Below are positions 35,476 to 48,379 of a DNA stretch of 64,000 nucleotides, in pieces. Under the pieces are notes generated by a model. That model ran no database searches. It saw nothing but the letters and a program-made list of their open reading frames with translations, and was not told the origin of the DNA. Made by a program: the position numbers and the translations under genes. Origin of the DNA: Cycas panzhihuaensis (Eukaryota; Cycadophyta). The DNA lies in assembly GCA_023213395.1 (NCBI GenBank), contig CM041465.1, positions 244,473,741-244,537,740 of the forward strand, written 5' to 3'. Within the stretch, counting starts at the first letter, position 1. Each line of letters begins with the position of its first letter.

Positions 35476-35481
35476 AATAAA
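35476..35481 (+). terminator. Possible poly(A) signal of the PPR gene
   Basis: AATAAA about 20 bases after the stop codon. Close to the stop for a plant gene, so a later signal may be used instead. Confidence 0.4.
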
Positions 35482-36338
35482 CATATGCTTTCATGATAGC
35501 AAGGGCATTTGTATTATCATCTTTGAATTGGCGGCCAGAGATTAGGTATTACCTTTGTTTCTGGTAAAATGTCGAGTTCAACAATCCAATGCATATTTAT
35601 TTAAGCCCCTCTATGGTGGGTGAATCATTGTATAATGGAAATGTGTGCTGAAATCATGAATCGTTGATCTTTTGACAGAGCTTAACATCTTCAAAGGACA
35701 CGTAGAGGGACGACCATGTATATTTGATAATTTCTGTAATTCAGAGCAACAACTTCAAATTGTTGAGTGATGGGTAGCTTATTGTAGATTGCTGTCCTTG
35801 ACGTCTCTCCTAAAGCCTGCTGGCTGCATGCAACTGCTAGAATGGATTAAAGGAGCTTGGTGTAAAATGTCGAGCATGGATTATGGATTGTCTGTGTATG
35901 CTTTGAAGTTTATGGCTCACCAATTTAGGTAGATTTGAGTTTCATATTCAATGTTTATCTATTGTCAAATGGTTGTGTCTTTAGCTTTTGATTTCAAGCA
36001 TCTTGAATCTCTGGGTTGTTATGCAAAAACAATGTTTTAGTTCAAAAAGGATTAAATACAGAGTTTATGAGAAATGAATGCTTTAGTAAGAATGTGAGTC
36101 GAATGATAATTGTACAATGTGACTGTTGTATCTGCATAAATATTATACAGTGAGAATTTGAATGGGTTGAGGATTATTGAATCTAGGCCTAATTTTTTTT
36201 AAGGCAAGTTTGGATGACATTTCAAGCATAAGAATGTAAGTGTACATTAAAGTTGATTAGAATCATCTTTCCCCTAATCAATAGTTTCGAGATTCTTTAA
36301 ACTTTTAGTTACAAAATGTATATAAGTATTGATTAGAA
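35482..36338. other. 3' flank of the PPR gene; no further gene seen
   Basis: Probably includes the 3' untranslated region, then AT-rich spacer up to the left LTR of element D. Confidence 0.5.
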
Positions 36339-37000
36339 TGTTTGAAACAGAGAATGCATAATGATGGATACATAGAGAACAACAGAAAATTGAGTAAAGA
36401 GAAAGATATACGGGCTAGTTAGGTGCCAACAATTTTTTTTTTTTAATTTTCTATTACATTTCATAATTTCACATTACATAGACACACACGTGTGCACATT
36501 TGCACACACATAATACGTTAGGGAAAAGTTACAACTTCAAGAAAACTGCTTGCTGTTACAGTTAAGAAAAACTGTGTACTGTTATAGCAAAATAAATTGC
36601 CTACAGTTATAGTTAATAACTGCCGACGGTTGTGATCAATAAACTTGCTGTTATAGTCAAGAAAACTGCCTCCAAATTCAGTTGTGTCTATGGTTCCAGT
36701 GGAGATCCAAATAAAGTTACAGTTAGGAACCACCTACACTTATGGTCAAGAAATTTCAAATAAATTCGCAATTTCCTGCATGTTGGTTGCGATAGATCAA
36801 GCCCTCCAATTGTGATCATCCAAGTTCTGGTCGTGATCACCTAGCCTCTGGTGGCAGCCACTCAGCCTTTGGTCACATACACCCGGCCCTCGATTGTGAT
36901 CATGGTAGCCTTTCTTCTTTTTCTTTTGTTTCTGGGATCCCTCAAGCAATGTCAGTCTGAGACTTGGTTTTTCAGACTTAATTATTGGTACTTTCCAACA
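36339..37000 (-). repeat. 3' LTR of element D
   Basis: In plus coordinates TGTTTGAAACAGAG...CTTTCCAACA. On the minus strand it starts TGTTGGAAAG, preceded by the purine tract GAGTGGGAG. Confidence 0.85.
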
Positions 37001-39198
37001 CTCCCACTCAGCAAGAGATTAAGTTTGATACTGATCCTTATTATTGCTCTAGCATAATTTGATCCACTTCCGTAGAAATTCTATGTTGTTCATTCCTTTT
37101 ACCAGTAACTCTCTTAATTAGAAGCTCTACAACTATTTCATCTGTACTACAGAAAACAAGATTGATATCTCTTGAATTTTTCTCTCACAAAGTGATGACG
37201 TGTATCAATATATTTTGCTTTGGTATGATAAGTGGAATTCTTTGCCAAACAATTGAACTCTACCTATCATTCAAAGTGGTTATTGGTATTTCTTCAGCAA
37301 ACTTAATTCCCTTTAGCAACTTTATGAGCCAAACTGCTTCCTTTGTTGCTTAAGTTGCGGCCACGTATTCATCTTCTGTAGATGACAATGCAACTATGGG
37401 TTGTTTTTGTTGTTCCAACTTACAACACCGCCACACAAGTTAAGCACATATCTTGCTGTTGATCGCTTACTATCGAAATTACCACCTCAGTTTGCACATA
37501 TATATCTAACCAAGGAATCCAAACCTGGACTCTTAACTACGTCCATTACAGCATATTCCATAATGAAATGTTCCTTTCAAGTAATTGAAGGTTCTTTTTA
37601 CCTCTACTCATCGTTGTGGGCCTGGTTTACTCATATATTAACTTACTGCTTGAACTACAAATGCAGTGTCAAATTTGGTAAAAACCATAGGATACACTAA
37701 ATTGCCTACCACACTCTTATATGGAAACAATTCCATAGACTTTTACCTATTCAGCCATTTGGGGACATGTCTTTAGACAACTTGTAGTTGACATCTACAG
37801 GTGTTCTTATGTATTTGCAACATTGCATTCCAAATCTTTTGAGGATATTATCTAAGCATGTAGCTTGACTTAGATAAATCTTCTTCTCTTTTTTATTTAT
37901 CAACACTTAAAGTCCAAGACAGTAATGAATATTTTCAAGATCTCTTGTGTTGAATTTGGATGACAACTGATCCTTTGTATATGATACAAGGTGTTTGTTA
38001 TTGGCAAATGGAATAATGTTATCAATATAAAGAGAAATTATGATAAGTATATCTTCAACATGCTATATATATATATATATATATGCATGCTATAATCAGC
38101 ATTGCTCCTTGCAAATCCTTCTGAGATTATAAAACTGCTTATTTTCCACTATTAGGCTATAGGAGGTTATTTCAGTTCAGATAATATACTTTTGGATCTT
38201 ATAAACTAGATGCTTCTTCTCTTTGACCATATACCTGTTAAGTTGGTCCATATAGATTTCTTCTTCAATATCTCCATTTTGGAGCTCTATTTTTATATCC
38301 ATTTGATGCAATTATAAATCATATGTTGTTGCAAGTGCTAACAAAACACTAATTGATGCAATTTTTGCTATAGGAGAAAAAATTTTATTGTAATTAGTAC
38401 CTTCCACTTGTAACAATTTGTATCCAGTATTGTTTTGTACCTCTTAATTGATCCATTTGCTTTGTATTTAATTTAGAACATCCACTTTCATCTAATTGCT
38501 TTCTTTTCTATGGTAAGTTTTACAAGTGTTCAAGTTTTTTTGTTCAAAATTGACTTACAGATCTCATCTAATGCTTGTTGTCACTTTGATAAGTCTTCAA
38601 ATTCAGAGGCTTTTTTCAATGGTTGTGGCTCTACAACTATTGCTGCCAATTGCTGCCAAAGCATAGCCTGTCAACTTTGATGGAGGCTTCCTCACTCTAC
38701 TTGACTACTTGAGGACTGGTTTAGTGGATGTGTTTTCTTCACAACTTTCTTCTACATGTAAAGTTGAATGCTCATCTACTAAAGATTTTGGTATAAATGT
38801 TACTCTCACTTCATGATTATATAGTATAGTCTCATTGAAGACCACATCATGACTATTCATAACCTATTTTGTTTCAAAATTATATAGCTTATAGACTTTA
38901 GTTTTTTTGCTATATGCAATGGTCATTTTTCACATCCAACTTTAAGCACTTCTCTTTGGGAATGTGTACAAGGCTTCACATCCAAACACTTTTAAATATG
39001 TAACTGATGGCTTGTTGCCACTCCACACCTCCTCTAGGATTTTCTAATTTAATGCATTTATTATTGATACATTGTTGACACATGTTGCAGTAATTATTGC
39101 TCTAACCTAGAAGGAATCTTCCAAGTGTTTCATGCTTGAGTAGCATCTTGTACTTTTTACCAATGTTATGTTATTTCTTTTAGCCACTCCTTTTTGTT
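37001..39198 (-). pseudogene. pol: Integrase C-terminal part, RT and RNase H of element D (broken)
   Basis: Minus strand: EQKGVAKRNNITLV at about 39.19 kb (the NGVAERKN-type part of integrase), then SVTYLKVFGCEALY near 38.97 kb. RT shows SLYIDNIIPFANN with the catalytic box at 38018-38029 changed from YxDD to YIDN. RNase H has EDEYVAAT and KEAVWLIKLLKGIKF near 37.33 kb. Frames are badly broken. Confidence 0.75.
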
Positions 39199-39400
39199 CG
39201 TTGGATATAATGTTTTATCTAGAGACCCACTTTGTATGTAACTTGAGACACTCACCACTTGGACATGTGTCAGTTAGACATGTAGTGGTTATATTTAGTT
39301 CCAAAGGAGTTACAACTCCAATTTACATAAATTTCCATTCAGTTGATTAATAAGCATTGAAGCATTCAGTTTTGTTCATCTGTGTCTTAGAATTCTATCA
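39199..39400 (+). repeat. 5' LTR of copia-2
   Basis: CGTTGGATATAATG...GAATTCTATCA. The first base is C where the 3' LTR has T. A degraded primer site TGATATTAGAGC follows at 39401 (compare TGGTATCAGAGC). Confidence 0.95.
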
Positions 39401-40107
39401 TGATATTAGAGCAGGTCATCCTATCTGATTGAGAGAGGGTTGTGCCATTGATTCAAGTTGTGTCCAAGCAAGATAGAGGTAGAGTAACTGTGTGAAAGAT
39501 TGAAGAAGTCCAGAAGGCAAGAAGGAGGCAGCTGAAGCCTAGTCTAGAATCAAAACAAAGAAGAGAAGTTTTTTGACTGTGTACGGACACCGTACGGAAC
39601 CAGACGGACCTGTATGGACAAAAAATTGAAGTGCTCAAAATGAGTTGAAATTTGGCCAGAAGGTAGATCAGACGATCCTCGTCATATTTCTCTACTGGCA
39701 CGACGTCATCAGGAGTTGTTTCGAAGGGGTTTTACCCAATTCTCAGAAGGGCACCGGTCTAGAGACACAGGTACCCAAAATCCTCAGTTTTCTCTGAATT
39801 TTCTTTCTGAAAACGTTCATAAACTCTCTGTATACTCTGTATGGCCCCATTGTGACCGATTTAAATGAGTGATTTGATTGATATGAGCATTTTTTTCAAA
39901 ATAATCTAACTGCCAAGATTGCTTTTCAGACTGTTTTTCTCCCAAACTAGGGACTGCCTTAGAAAAATAATTTCAGATTTGGAATTCTCTCGTCACCAGC
40001 TTTCTTTTGAGGTATAGTTTGCCTTCATCTGTACACCTTCTGTACTATACGGGAATCCGTACCGTTGTACGGCCTAGGACGTCTGCAACTTGTGTTTTGT
40101 GTCCATA

Positions 40108-40989
40108 ATGTCTTCTTCTATCTTGGCTCTCTCTGATTCAGACAAGCTCACTGACAACAACTACCATATATGGAAAATCAAAATAGAAATCCCCTTCTGA
40201 GAGCAAAAAATGCTTGGCAAATAGCTCTTGAAAAGGAAAACAAGCCTAAAACAGCTGGGGCAGATCTAATAAAATTGGGAAGAGCGGATAGTCTTTGGAG
40301 TAATAGTGCTTAAGTTATCCATTTCTGATCCGCTACTTGTGTATGTGGAAAACTTAACCACTACTGCTGAAATCTGGAAGTGCTTTGAGAAATTGTATGG
40401 TCAAAAGAATAAAGCTAGAATAGTGGCACTTAAGGAGGAATTATTCAAGATACACATGAAAGAAATTGAAACTGTGATTGAATTCATGCACAAAGTCATA
40501 TCCTTGCGGAATGATCTACTTAGTGCAGGCTCTACAATTTCTGATTCTGAATTGGTGGAAATGGTAGCTAGTAAACTGCCTAAATCCTTTGATGTCATAA
40601 TTAACACTATTACAAATAATGATCAGATAGCAACAATGACATTGGACACACTCACAGGACTACTCCTGAGGCAGGAACAAAGAAATAGAAGATATGAAGA
40701 CTCTGCAGAACTTGAAGATGCCTTTGTATCCAGACTAAATCTGGGAACCAGAGGAAGAAGCAGAGGACGAGGAAGGGCTCCAGAGTTCAGAGCCCAGTCA
40801 CGAGGAAGATGGCAAGATTCACGAGGAAGAAGACGCATCTCAACACCAAGACTGTGCTACAACTGTGGTAAGACCGGTCATTTTGCAAGTTCATGTAGAC
40901 CATTTGATCTGTGTTATCATTGTGGCCAAGCAGGACACTTTCAATACTAATGCCCAACTAGGAGAGCTGACATTCAGAAAGGTAAAAGA
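40108..40989 (+). pseudogene. gag: gag of copia-2 (near intact, a few stops)
   Basis: ATG at 40108: MSSSILALSDSDKLTDNNYH then WKIKIEI. Stops near 40.20-40.28 kb. From 40306 a 214-codon stretch is open: AEIWKCFEKLYGQKNKA, IEFMHKVISLRNDLLSAG, MVASKLPKSFDVIINTI, an Arg/Gly-rich linker, and two zinc knuckles CYNCGKTGHFASSC and CYHCGQAGHFQY-stop-C. Two knuckles are less common than one in copia gag. The stop falls just before the last Cys. It reads on in the same frame into the protease. Confidence 0.87.
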
Positions 40990-42760
40990 CCCATGGGCAA
41001 TTACAGCAAGGAACAAAATGAAGAAGAAGAGGAGGAGACCGCATTCATCGTTGCTCTTGCCCCATCTCTCCAAGACAAAGATGTGTGGTACATCGACTCA
41101 GGAGCATCGCATCACATGACCAGTCGGGAGGAGTGGTTCGAAACCTTGCAGCCTTATGCCTCAGACAAATCTATGGAGCTAGGGGACAAATATCCCCTCA
41201 ACATCAAGGGTGTAAGAACCATTGTTGTAGAATTGCAAGGCAGCATCAAAAAAATTGGAAATGTGTTGTTAGTTCCTGACATAAAGATGAATCTTCTGTC
41301 TGTATCCCAACTTGGAAAAAAGGGTCTGAGAACTGTCTTTGATGAAAAAGGATATTGCTATATCCTTGACATGAAAAATAATGGCCATGTAATTGCAAAG
41401 GGGATAGAAAGTAATGACCTGTATAGGTTGCTTTCATATCCTATCCTGCCTGTTGTAAAAACATGCACTGTTGTAAATCATAATGACAAAATGTGGTATT
41501 TCAAGTATGGACACTTTCTATTGGACAAATTTAAAAAAAAAAAATGAAGGTTTAGTTGATGGACTTCCATTAGATAATTTTGTATGTAAAAGTTGCCAAT
41601 TAGGGAAGCAATAAAGATTGCCCTTTAAGGAAAGCAAATGGCAAGCCCAAAAGAAACTAGAACTCATTCACACTGATATGTGTGGACCGCTCACTTCGCA
41701 CTCCATCAACGGATGCAGATACTTCCTCATCTTCATAGATGATATGACAAGGAAAATCTGGGTCTATTTTTTACATAACAAGTCTGAAGTATATGCAACA
41801 TTCAAAAAGTTCAAAGCAGAAGTTGAACTAGAGTCCGAAGAAAAAATCAAATGCATATGATCAAATGGGGGAGGTGAATACATTTCAAAAGAATTCCTAG
41901 AATATTGCAAAGTCAATGGAATTCAAAGATAGATCACCACTCCCTATACACCTCAATCCAATGGGGTGGCAGAAAGGAAGAATAGAGTGATCATGGAAAT
42001 GGCTCGTAGTATGGTGCATGGGAAGGGAGTCCCAAAGAATTCTTCAAGGCGAGGCAAGAAGCAGCGCATGTTACTTATTGAATAGAAGCCCAACCAAAGC
42101 AGTAGAACATCTTACACCTAAAGAAGCCTGGACAGGAAAAAAACCAGATGTTAGCCATCTAAAGGTATTTGGTAGTCAAGCCTTTGTATAAATACCAGAC
42201 AAAAGAAGAACCAAGCTGGACTCGAAAAGCATAGAGTGTATCATGATTGGATACAGTAAAAACTCTAAAGCCTACAAGTGCATAGATCCCAAGACAAACA
42301 AGATCTATGCAAGTTGTGATGTTGTGTTCAACGAAGATAGTGATGAAGAGCTTAGCAAGCAAATCCAAGTAATAGAGGGACATTCTCAGAACATTATTCA
42401 AGAACCACCTGAAGAAGAACCCAGAGAAGGATCCAAAATTACCTCTGAAGATCTTCCAGAAGAAACTCAGGAAAGTCACCCTACTTCGGAAGATGAGGAA
42501 ACATTTCATGATGAACCCAAGACAGTTGAAACAGAAAAAGAAAAAAGGTTTCCCAAAATGTATCTCAAAACCATTGAGGAAAGAAAGGAAGACATCTTAC
42601 CACACAGGACAAGAAGCCAAAAACCAAGGGCTCTGTACAGCCATCCAGAGCCGCAGTCATATACAAAAGCTAAAGAACACTCAGTTTGGAGAAATGCCAT
42701 GAATTCTGAATTAGACTCTATCATCAAGAATCAAACACAGATTTAGTAGAATTACCACCA
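40990..42760 (+). pseudogene. pol: Protease and integrase of copia-2 (broken)
   Basis: Protease: WYIDSGASHHMTSREEW at about 41.09 kb with the intact DSGA, then LLVPDIKMNLLSVSQL. Pre-integrase zinc part: MWYFKYGHF and FVCKSCQLGKQ. A run of As at 41532-41543 coincides with a +1 shift. Integrase core: LELIHTDMCGPLTS, YFLIFIDDMTRKIWV, then SNGGGEY where the second Asp is Asn, and [19 protein letters not shown] with the Glu. A second shift lies near 42.03 kb. C-terminal part: HLKVFGSQAFV and RTKLDSKSIECIMIGY, then an acidic linker to 42746. Confidence 0.87.
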
Positions 42761-44185
42761 AATAAATCAGTGGTAAATTGCAGATGGATCTACAAAATAA
42801 AGGAAGGAGCAGATGGGAAAGTGGAAAAATATAAGGCCAGGTTAGTTGCTAAGGGATACACTCAAACAATTGGGGTGGACTATGATAAAACCTTCTCACC
42901 AGTAGCGAAACTCAGCATTGTGAGAACAATAATTGCTCTAGCAGCTCAAAAAAATTGGGATGTGTATCAATTAAATGTCAAAAGTGCATTTCTAAATGGA
43001 GAGATCAAGGAAGAAGTCTATATGGCCCAACCTGAAGGATACGTCAAGCAGGGTCAGGAACACTTGGTCTGCAAATTAAAGAAAGCCCTGTATGGTCTAA
43101 AGCAAGCTCCTCGTGCCTAGTATGCCAAACTTGATGAATACCTATGTGAAAATGGGTTCAGCAGGTGTAGCTCAAACTCAAGCTTATATGTAAAAGCTAC
43201 AAACGAAATTGCCACAATTCTGGTTGTATATGTTGATGACATGATATTTACAGGTGATGATGTTGAATCTGTAAGTGACATAAAACATCAATTGGAGAGG
43301 AAGTTTGAAATGATCAACCTAGATCTTCTCAACTATTACCTAGAGATCCAAGTAGAACAAAAGGACACTGCATTCACCTTATGTCAAACCAAATACATCA
43401 AAGATTTGTTAGCAAAGTTAAGAATGGAAGAGTGCAATCCATGCAGCACACCCATGGAAATCAATTGCAACATGATACCAGACGAAGAAGAGTTTCACAT
43501 CAATGCCACATTGTACAGGCAACTTGTTGGGAGTCTCATCTATCTGATAGCAACTAGACCACACATTGCTTATTCTGTGGGATTAATATCTAGATACATG
43601 CATGAGCCAAGACAAAGACATTGGCAAGCAACAAAGAAGATGCTAAGGTATCTGAAGGGAACGACAGAACTAAAGTTGATATATCCAAAGGAGAATACAA
43701 CTCAGTTAATTGGATACTGTGACTTAGATTGGGCAGGTGACAAGGAACAAAGAAAATCCACCAGCGGACATTGCTTCTTCCTTGGATCAGCTCCTATCTC
43801 TTGGAGCAGTAAGAAACAAGCCACTGTGGCCCTATCATCCACAGAAGCAGAGTACAAGTCAACTGTTAGTGCCACCATAGAAGTAGTTTGGTTGAGGCAA
43901 CTTCTTCAGGATCTAAATCTGTCTTAACAAGAGGCCACCATACTCCATTGTGACAATCAGAGTGCAATCAAGATTGCAAAGAACCCAGTACTACATGCCA
44001 GAACAAAACACATTGAGGTGCATCAACACTTCATCCGAGAAAAGATTCAAAGTAAAGAAATCAATCTTGTGTACTACCCAACTCCAGATCAAGTGGCTGA
44101 CATTCTGACCAAGGCTCTAGGCAAAGACAAATTTTAAATTCTCAGAGACAAAATAGGATTAACCAGATAAAACATTAAGAGAGGG
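42761..44185 (+). pseudogene. pol: Reverse transcriptase and RNase H of copia-2 (broken)
   Basis: [42 protein letters not shown], then [20 protein letters not shown], where the first catalytic Asp (QLDVK) is Asn (codon 42974-42976), and VVYVDDMIF with intact YVDD at 43229-43240. RNase H: LIGYCDLDWAGDKEQRKSTS and ALSSTEAEYKSTVSA keep the catalytic residues. The end reads HCDNQSAIKIAKNPVLHART and QVADILTKALGKDKF. Stops at 43118, 43924 and 44137. A purine tract AAGAGAGGG precedes the 3' LTR. Confidence 0.88.
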
Positions 44186-44387
44186 TGTTGGATATAATGT
44201 TTTATCTAGAGACCCACTTTGTATGTAACTTGAGACACTCACCACTTGGACATGTGTCAGTTAGACATGTAGCGGTTACATTTAGTTCCAAAGGAGTTAC
44301 AACTCCAACTTGTATAAATTTCCATTCAGTTGATCAATAAGCATTGAAACATTCAATTCTGTTCATTCGTGTCTTAGAATTCTATCA
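44186..44387 (+). repeat. 3' LTR of copia-2
   Basis: TGTTGGATATAATG...GAATTCTATCA. Confidence 0.95.
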
Positions 44388-44392
44388 TTGTT

Positions 44393-46097
44393 TAGGATTA
44401 TATGATGTGGTTGTCTATTTAATAATGGCATACTTTTCACAATTTTTTTTTAAGTCTTTTCAGGTACACTCTCGACCATTATCACTCTAAGTATCTTTAC
44501 CATCTTCTCGATTTGGTTTTCAACCTTTGCCTTAAATACTAAAATGATTCTAAGATTTTTGGCACTTTGTTTTGATGAAATTAATAGAAGTCTTTCTAGA
44601 AATGTCGTCAATGAAGCTGAGAAAGTACCTAAAACCACCACGCGGCGTTGTCTTCACAAGTCCACATCTATTTGTATGGACGAACTCCAATAGTTCTTTG
44701 GCTCTTTTGGCACCCTTCTATAGAAATTATTGTCTATGTTGCTTGCCATAAGCACAACTTTGGCAAATAAAAACAAGTCCCTTACTCTCAATATTGTGAG
44801 TTGTATTGTCACCCAAGTAGACTTTCCCACTTGTATCAAACTCCCCACAAGTAGAAAAATGCTCTTTATATATGGCATCATATGGTGCAATGCTCCAAAA
44901 TCAATGAACCAAGTGTCTTTGCATTTTATTGTTATAAGCATTGCTATTAAAAACAAATTGTTGGTGTTATCAAATTGATTTGCTACTTGTGTTTTCTTTA
45001 GATCTACCATCTTCTTTTAGTAACCTTTTTCATAGTGACCAACTTTCTTATAGTAAAAATACATTCCTTTCTTCTTATTCAACTTGTTGGCAAATGAACC
45101 TTAACTTTGAATAGTCTTTTTCCTTTGGTTCTTCAAAGTTTTGCCTAAAAGTAGCAATGACTCTCGAATGCTTGAATTGAATGCACTCTTTTTATTTACT
45201 CTTGTAGAAGTAAACTAGTGACCTTTCTCATTGTGAGCTCATTTGTTTTATTTCTTAGAGAGAATTCGATTTGCAATTGAGTCTAGGACACTTCCCAACA
45301 TTATCTTCACATCATCACATTCAAAAATTCTTAAACTAATAGTGATTAAGTGATCCATCGGCGATTTCATAGTATTAATATGAGTTGCAATACTATTTCT
45401 TTCATTCATCTTCAAGGTGAAGAGCTTTTTTGTTTTTTTTCAAATATAATTTGTTGGCTCTTAGTATTGAATATTGTGCATAAAGTGTCCCATGTTTACT
45501 TTATAAATGATACATGGCTAACATGGAGCAATTGAGTATTTTTTAGGTTGAGCAAGATCATTTCTAGTGCCTTCTTATCCCTACACTTGAATTCTGTAAA
45601 TTTTGACTATAAGATTTTTTTTTTTTTTTTTCAAATATAATTTGTTGGCTAAGTTTTTAGTATTGAATACTGTGTATAAAATGTTCCATGTTTACTTTAT
45701 AAATGATACATGGCTAACATGGAGCAATTGAGTATTCTTTAGGTTGAGCAAGATCATTTCTAGCCTTCTTATCCCTACACTTGAATTCTATAAAATTTGA
45801 CTATCTCTTCAAATAACACTTGCATTCTCCCATTAACAGTGGTCCATAGCTCTTTTTCTATGAAAACCATATGCATTTTGAGTTTGCAGAAAGAAAAATT
45901 GTCTCTATCATACTTCTTAATAATGCCTTATTTTACAAATCTGACCAATTCTTCTACACGACACATAAATGCAAGAATTCCACCTTTAAGAAAAGTTCTT
46001 ACACTTTTATTGAACTTGTAATTATTGTGAATTTGGATTTTGTATTAAACACCTTCACTTCTATATATCATAAGTCAACATTCAAGCTTCAATGCTA
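44393..46097 (-). pseudogene. gag: gag, protease and integrase N-terminal part of element D (broken)
   Basis: Minus strand from the 5' LTR: a poorly kept gag region with an internal duplication (45441-45805), then a zinc-knuckle remnant FYYKKVGHYEKGY near 45.03 kb in which two Cys are Tyr (G-to-A changes). The protease follows, WFIDFGALHHM, near 44.9 kb (DSGA changed to DFGA). Integrase begins with RYFLSFIDDISRKTSINF near 44.6 kb and reaches SDNGRE and YNPKQ, where copia-2 cuts it. A primer-site remnant TAGCATTGAAGC abuts the LTR; its five mismatches to TGGTATCAGAGC are all transitions. Confidence 0.75.
45441..45805. repeat. Tandem duplication of about 170 bp inside element D, separated by a T-run
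   Basis: 45441-45610 and 45632-45805 share CAAATATAATTTGTTGGCT at the start and CACTTGAATTCT near the end; a run of about 18 T (minus-strand A) lies between. A duplication within the gag region of D. Confidence 0.8.
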
Positions 46098-46728
46098 TGT
46101 TTGAAATAGAGAATGAATAATTGATACACAGAGAATAATAGAAAAAGAAAAAGAAAAAGTAGAGATAAATGTGCTAGTTAGGTGCCAACAATCTTTTTCT
46201 TTTCTATGCACTTTTTATAATTTTATATTATATACATACATACAAATGCACACACATATATACACATATTATGTCTTGGGAAATAGTTACAACTTCAAGA
46301 AAAGTGCTCACTATCATAGTCCCAAATTATTACTTACAGTTAAAGTCAAAAAAATTGTCTTTAATTATAATTAATAATTATTTGTAGTTGTAGTCAAGAA
46401 ACAACCTACTATTGCAATCAAGAAAATTAACTCTAGTTTTAGTTAATAATGTCTTGTAGTTATAGCCAAGATCCACATGTAGTTATAGTTAAAAGTTGCC
46501 TATAGTTATGGTCAACAAACTACAAACAATTATTATAGATTTGCAATATCTTGCATGTTGGTCAAGATAAACTATGATCAAGCCCTTCAGTGGCAATCAT
46601 CTTGCCTTTGGTTGTGATCACCCAACGTTTGGTCACAATTGTAGCAATCTTTCTTTTTTTCTTTATTTGTGGGATGCTATCAACCTAAGACTTGGTCTCT
46701 TAGGCTTAATTCTTGCTATCTTCCAACA
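46098..46728 (-). repeat. 5' LTR of element D
   Basis: In plus coordinates TGTTTGAAATAGAG...ATCTTCCAACA. About 30 bp shorter than the partner at 36339-37000. Confidence 0.85.
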
Positions 46729-46733
46729 CAGAA

Positions 46734-48379
46734 TCATTTTTCTCCTAAGCATTAATAATGCTATCCTATGCACTTGTTACTTTATGACTTTATTGCATGG
46801 CAACATGAATAAGTTGCAAGAAACCTTTTCCAAAGCTAAGGGATAGGATTCCTAGATGCCTTAGCACTACATTAAAATTTATATATGCTTATATATTAGG
46901 CATTTAAATGAACCACATGGTTACTTCTATGAGACTTCCATTAAAGATTAAGAGGTCATTTAGAATTGAAATAAATCTAATTGGATTAGATCTATATTAG
47001 AGGCAAAAACTCAATATAAATGGCCTTAAGGATTCTTATAAAAGCTGTCAAAAGTGTATGTGTGAAGATTAGGCCAAGAAGAGACATACTAGCTTATGAG
47101 ATTGCACTGACTACAAGATGGTTACAATGCTTGAAGTGGAAGTTACATGCTAGTAGATCATATCCAAGCATATGAATCAAAGGGGTTTGGTGAGACCAAA
47201 GAGGACTATTAATGCAAAAGAGCGATCACCCCGGGTTCCATTCAAAAACTACCCACATTGCCCCAAACAAAATTGAGATCACTTCCAAGGCAACATTTAT
47301 GGCTTGAAAACAATGTAATCTAAGGGACAAAAATTACTCTTTCAAGTAATTTCATAACGAAAGTCACCTGAACCTAATATTCATGACATTGATACACTTC
47401 CTTCTTTCTTATGCTTATTATTTAAGAGAAATTACTATCATACTCGGCATAATGATAGCAATTTCTTCAATTAGATATTCTTGAAAGTGGTATCATAATT
47501 TATTTTCCTTCTTTTAGGTCAAAGTTTTAGCAGTTTCTCATTTTAAATTAAAAAATGACCTATCAATAATCATGAAAGACATAATAATTTTGAGTCATAT
47601 AGTCATGCAAATCTTTTATATATACTATGAAACTATTCACTTTCAGTGCTCAACCAATTGTAAAGTTATTAATAATTTGTATATGAACAAGATTATTGAA
47701 TGAAAAGGGATTGAAATAAAATAGCATAATTTTTGAGATTTCCATGTGAACTATAATATCATGCTATTAACTTGATCACTTGCTCATTATCAATGTACTT
47801 GAAATCTATTATGCTTTACAATACTTGAAATTGCCTGGTACAAATCAGGCACCAAATGATTAATTGCCAAGACAAAAACTTCACTCACTTCATCACACTC
47901 TTGATTATTACTCCTCCATTATCATTGTTTCAAAGTTATTACAAGCTCATTTCTAAAAACTCGTTTTAGATTTTACAACCTTTTCTAAGTCTATTTTAAT
48001 GCAACTAATCTCAAGATGTTTGTAATTTATTGAAAACCATAGAATAGAGCTCAACAACAAACCAACTTTAACACAAATAATTTTGTTGAAGATAATGAAT
48101 ATTAGTTGTTCCATTTCTTGTAAGTTTTTTTTTTTCAAAGATGAAAATGGTTAACATACATTCTAGAAATACAAATTATGTCAATGTATACTAAATACCT
48201 TTGTTGCACAGGTTCTTCTATCTATCAACAATCACACCCTCACTCACAACAATCATATTTTGGTGTTGTACTACTTTGCAAAGGACTTCAACCATACTCG
48301 TATCCTTGTAATTTGATTTTTTACAACCCTTATTATGAACCCACATCTAATAGACCCATCCTTAGACAAACCTGATCAA
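46734..48379. other. AT-rich spacer, no gene recognised
   Basis: Short open stretches only, with stops in all frames. It may include flanking sequence of the PPR pseudogene. Confidence 0.4.

Larger units (their letters stand above)
39199..44387 (+). mobile_element. Ty1/copia retrotransposon 'copia-2', nested in element D
   Basis: Both LTRs are 202 bp, with a perfect target duplication TTGTT (39194-39198 and 44388-44392). Element length 5189 bp. The LTRs differ at 12 of 202 positions by my hand count, all transitions, so roughly 94% identity. It is the best-preserved copia here, with long frames but several stops and shifts. It lies in the integrase of D. Confidence 0.95.
36339..46728 (-). 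mobile_element. Ty1/copia retrotransposon 'D' on the minus strand, split by copia-2
   Basis: LTRs at 36339-37000 (3' LTR) and 46098-46728 (5' LTR) share their ends and inner words such as 'GCTAGTTAGGTGCCAACAAT'. Flanks are TAGAA and CAGAA, a 5-bp target duplication with one transition. Minus-strand order is gag, protease, integrase (interrupted at 44388/39198 by copia-2), RT and RNase H. Without the nested element it is about 5.2 kb. All frames are broken. Confidence 0.85.

Noticed and set aside
33407-35494. Several minus-strand open frames of 75-176 codons across the PPR gene
   Set aside because: They are shadows of the coding frame; no domain or promoter was seen.
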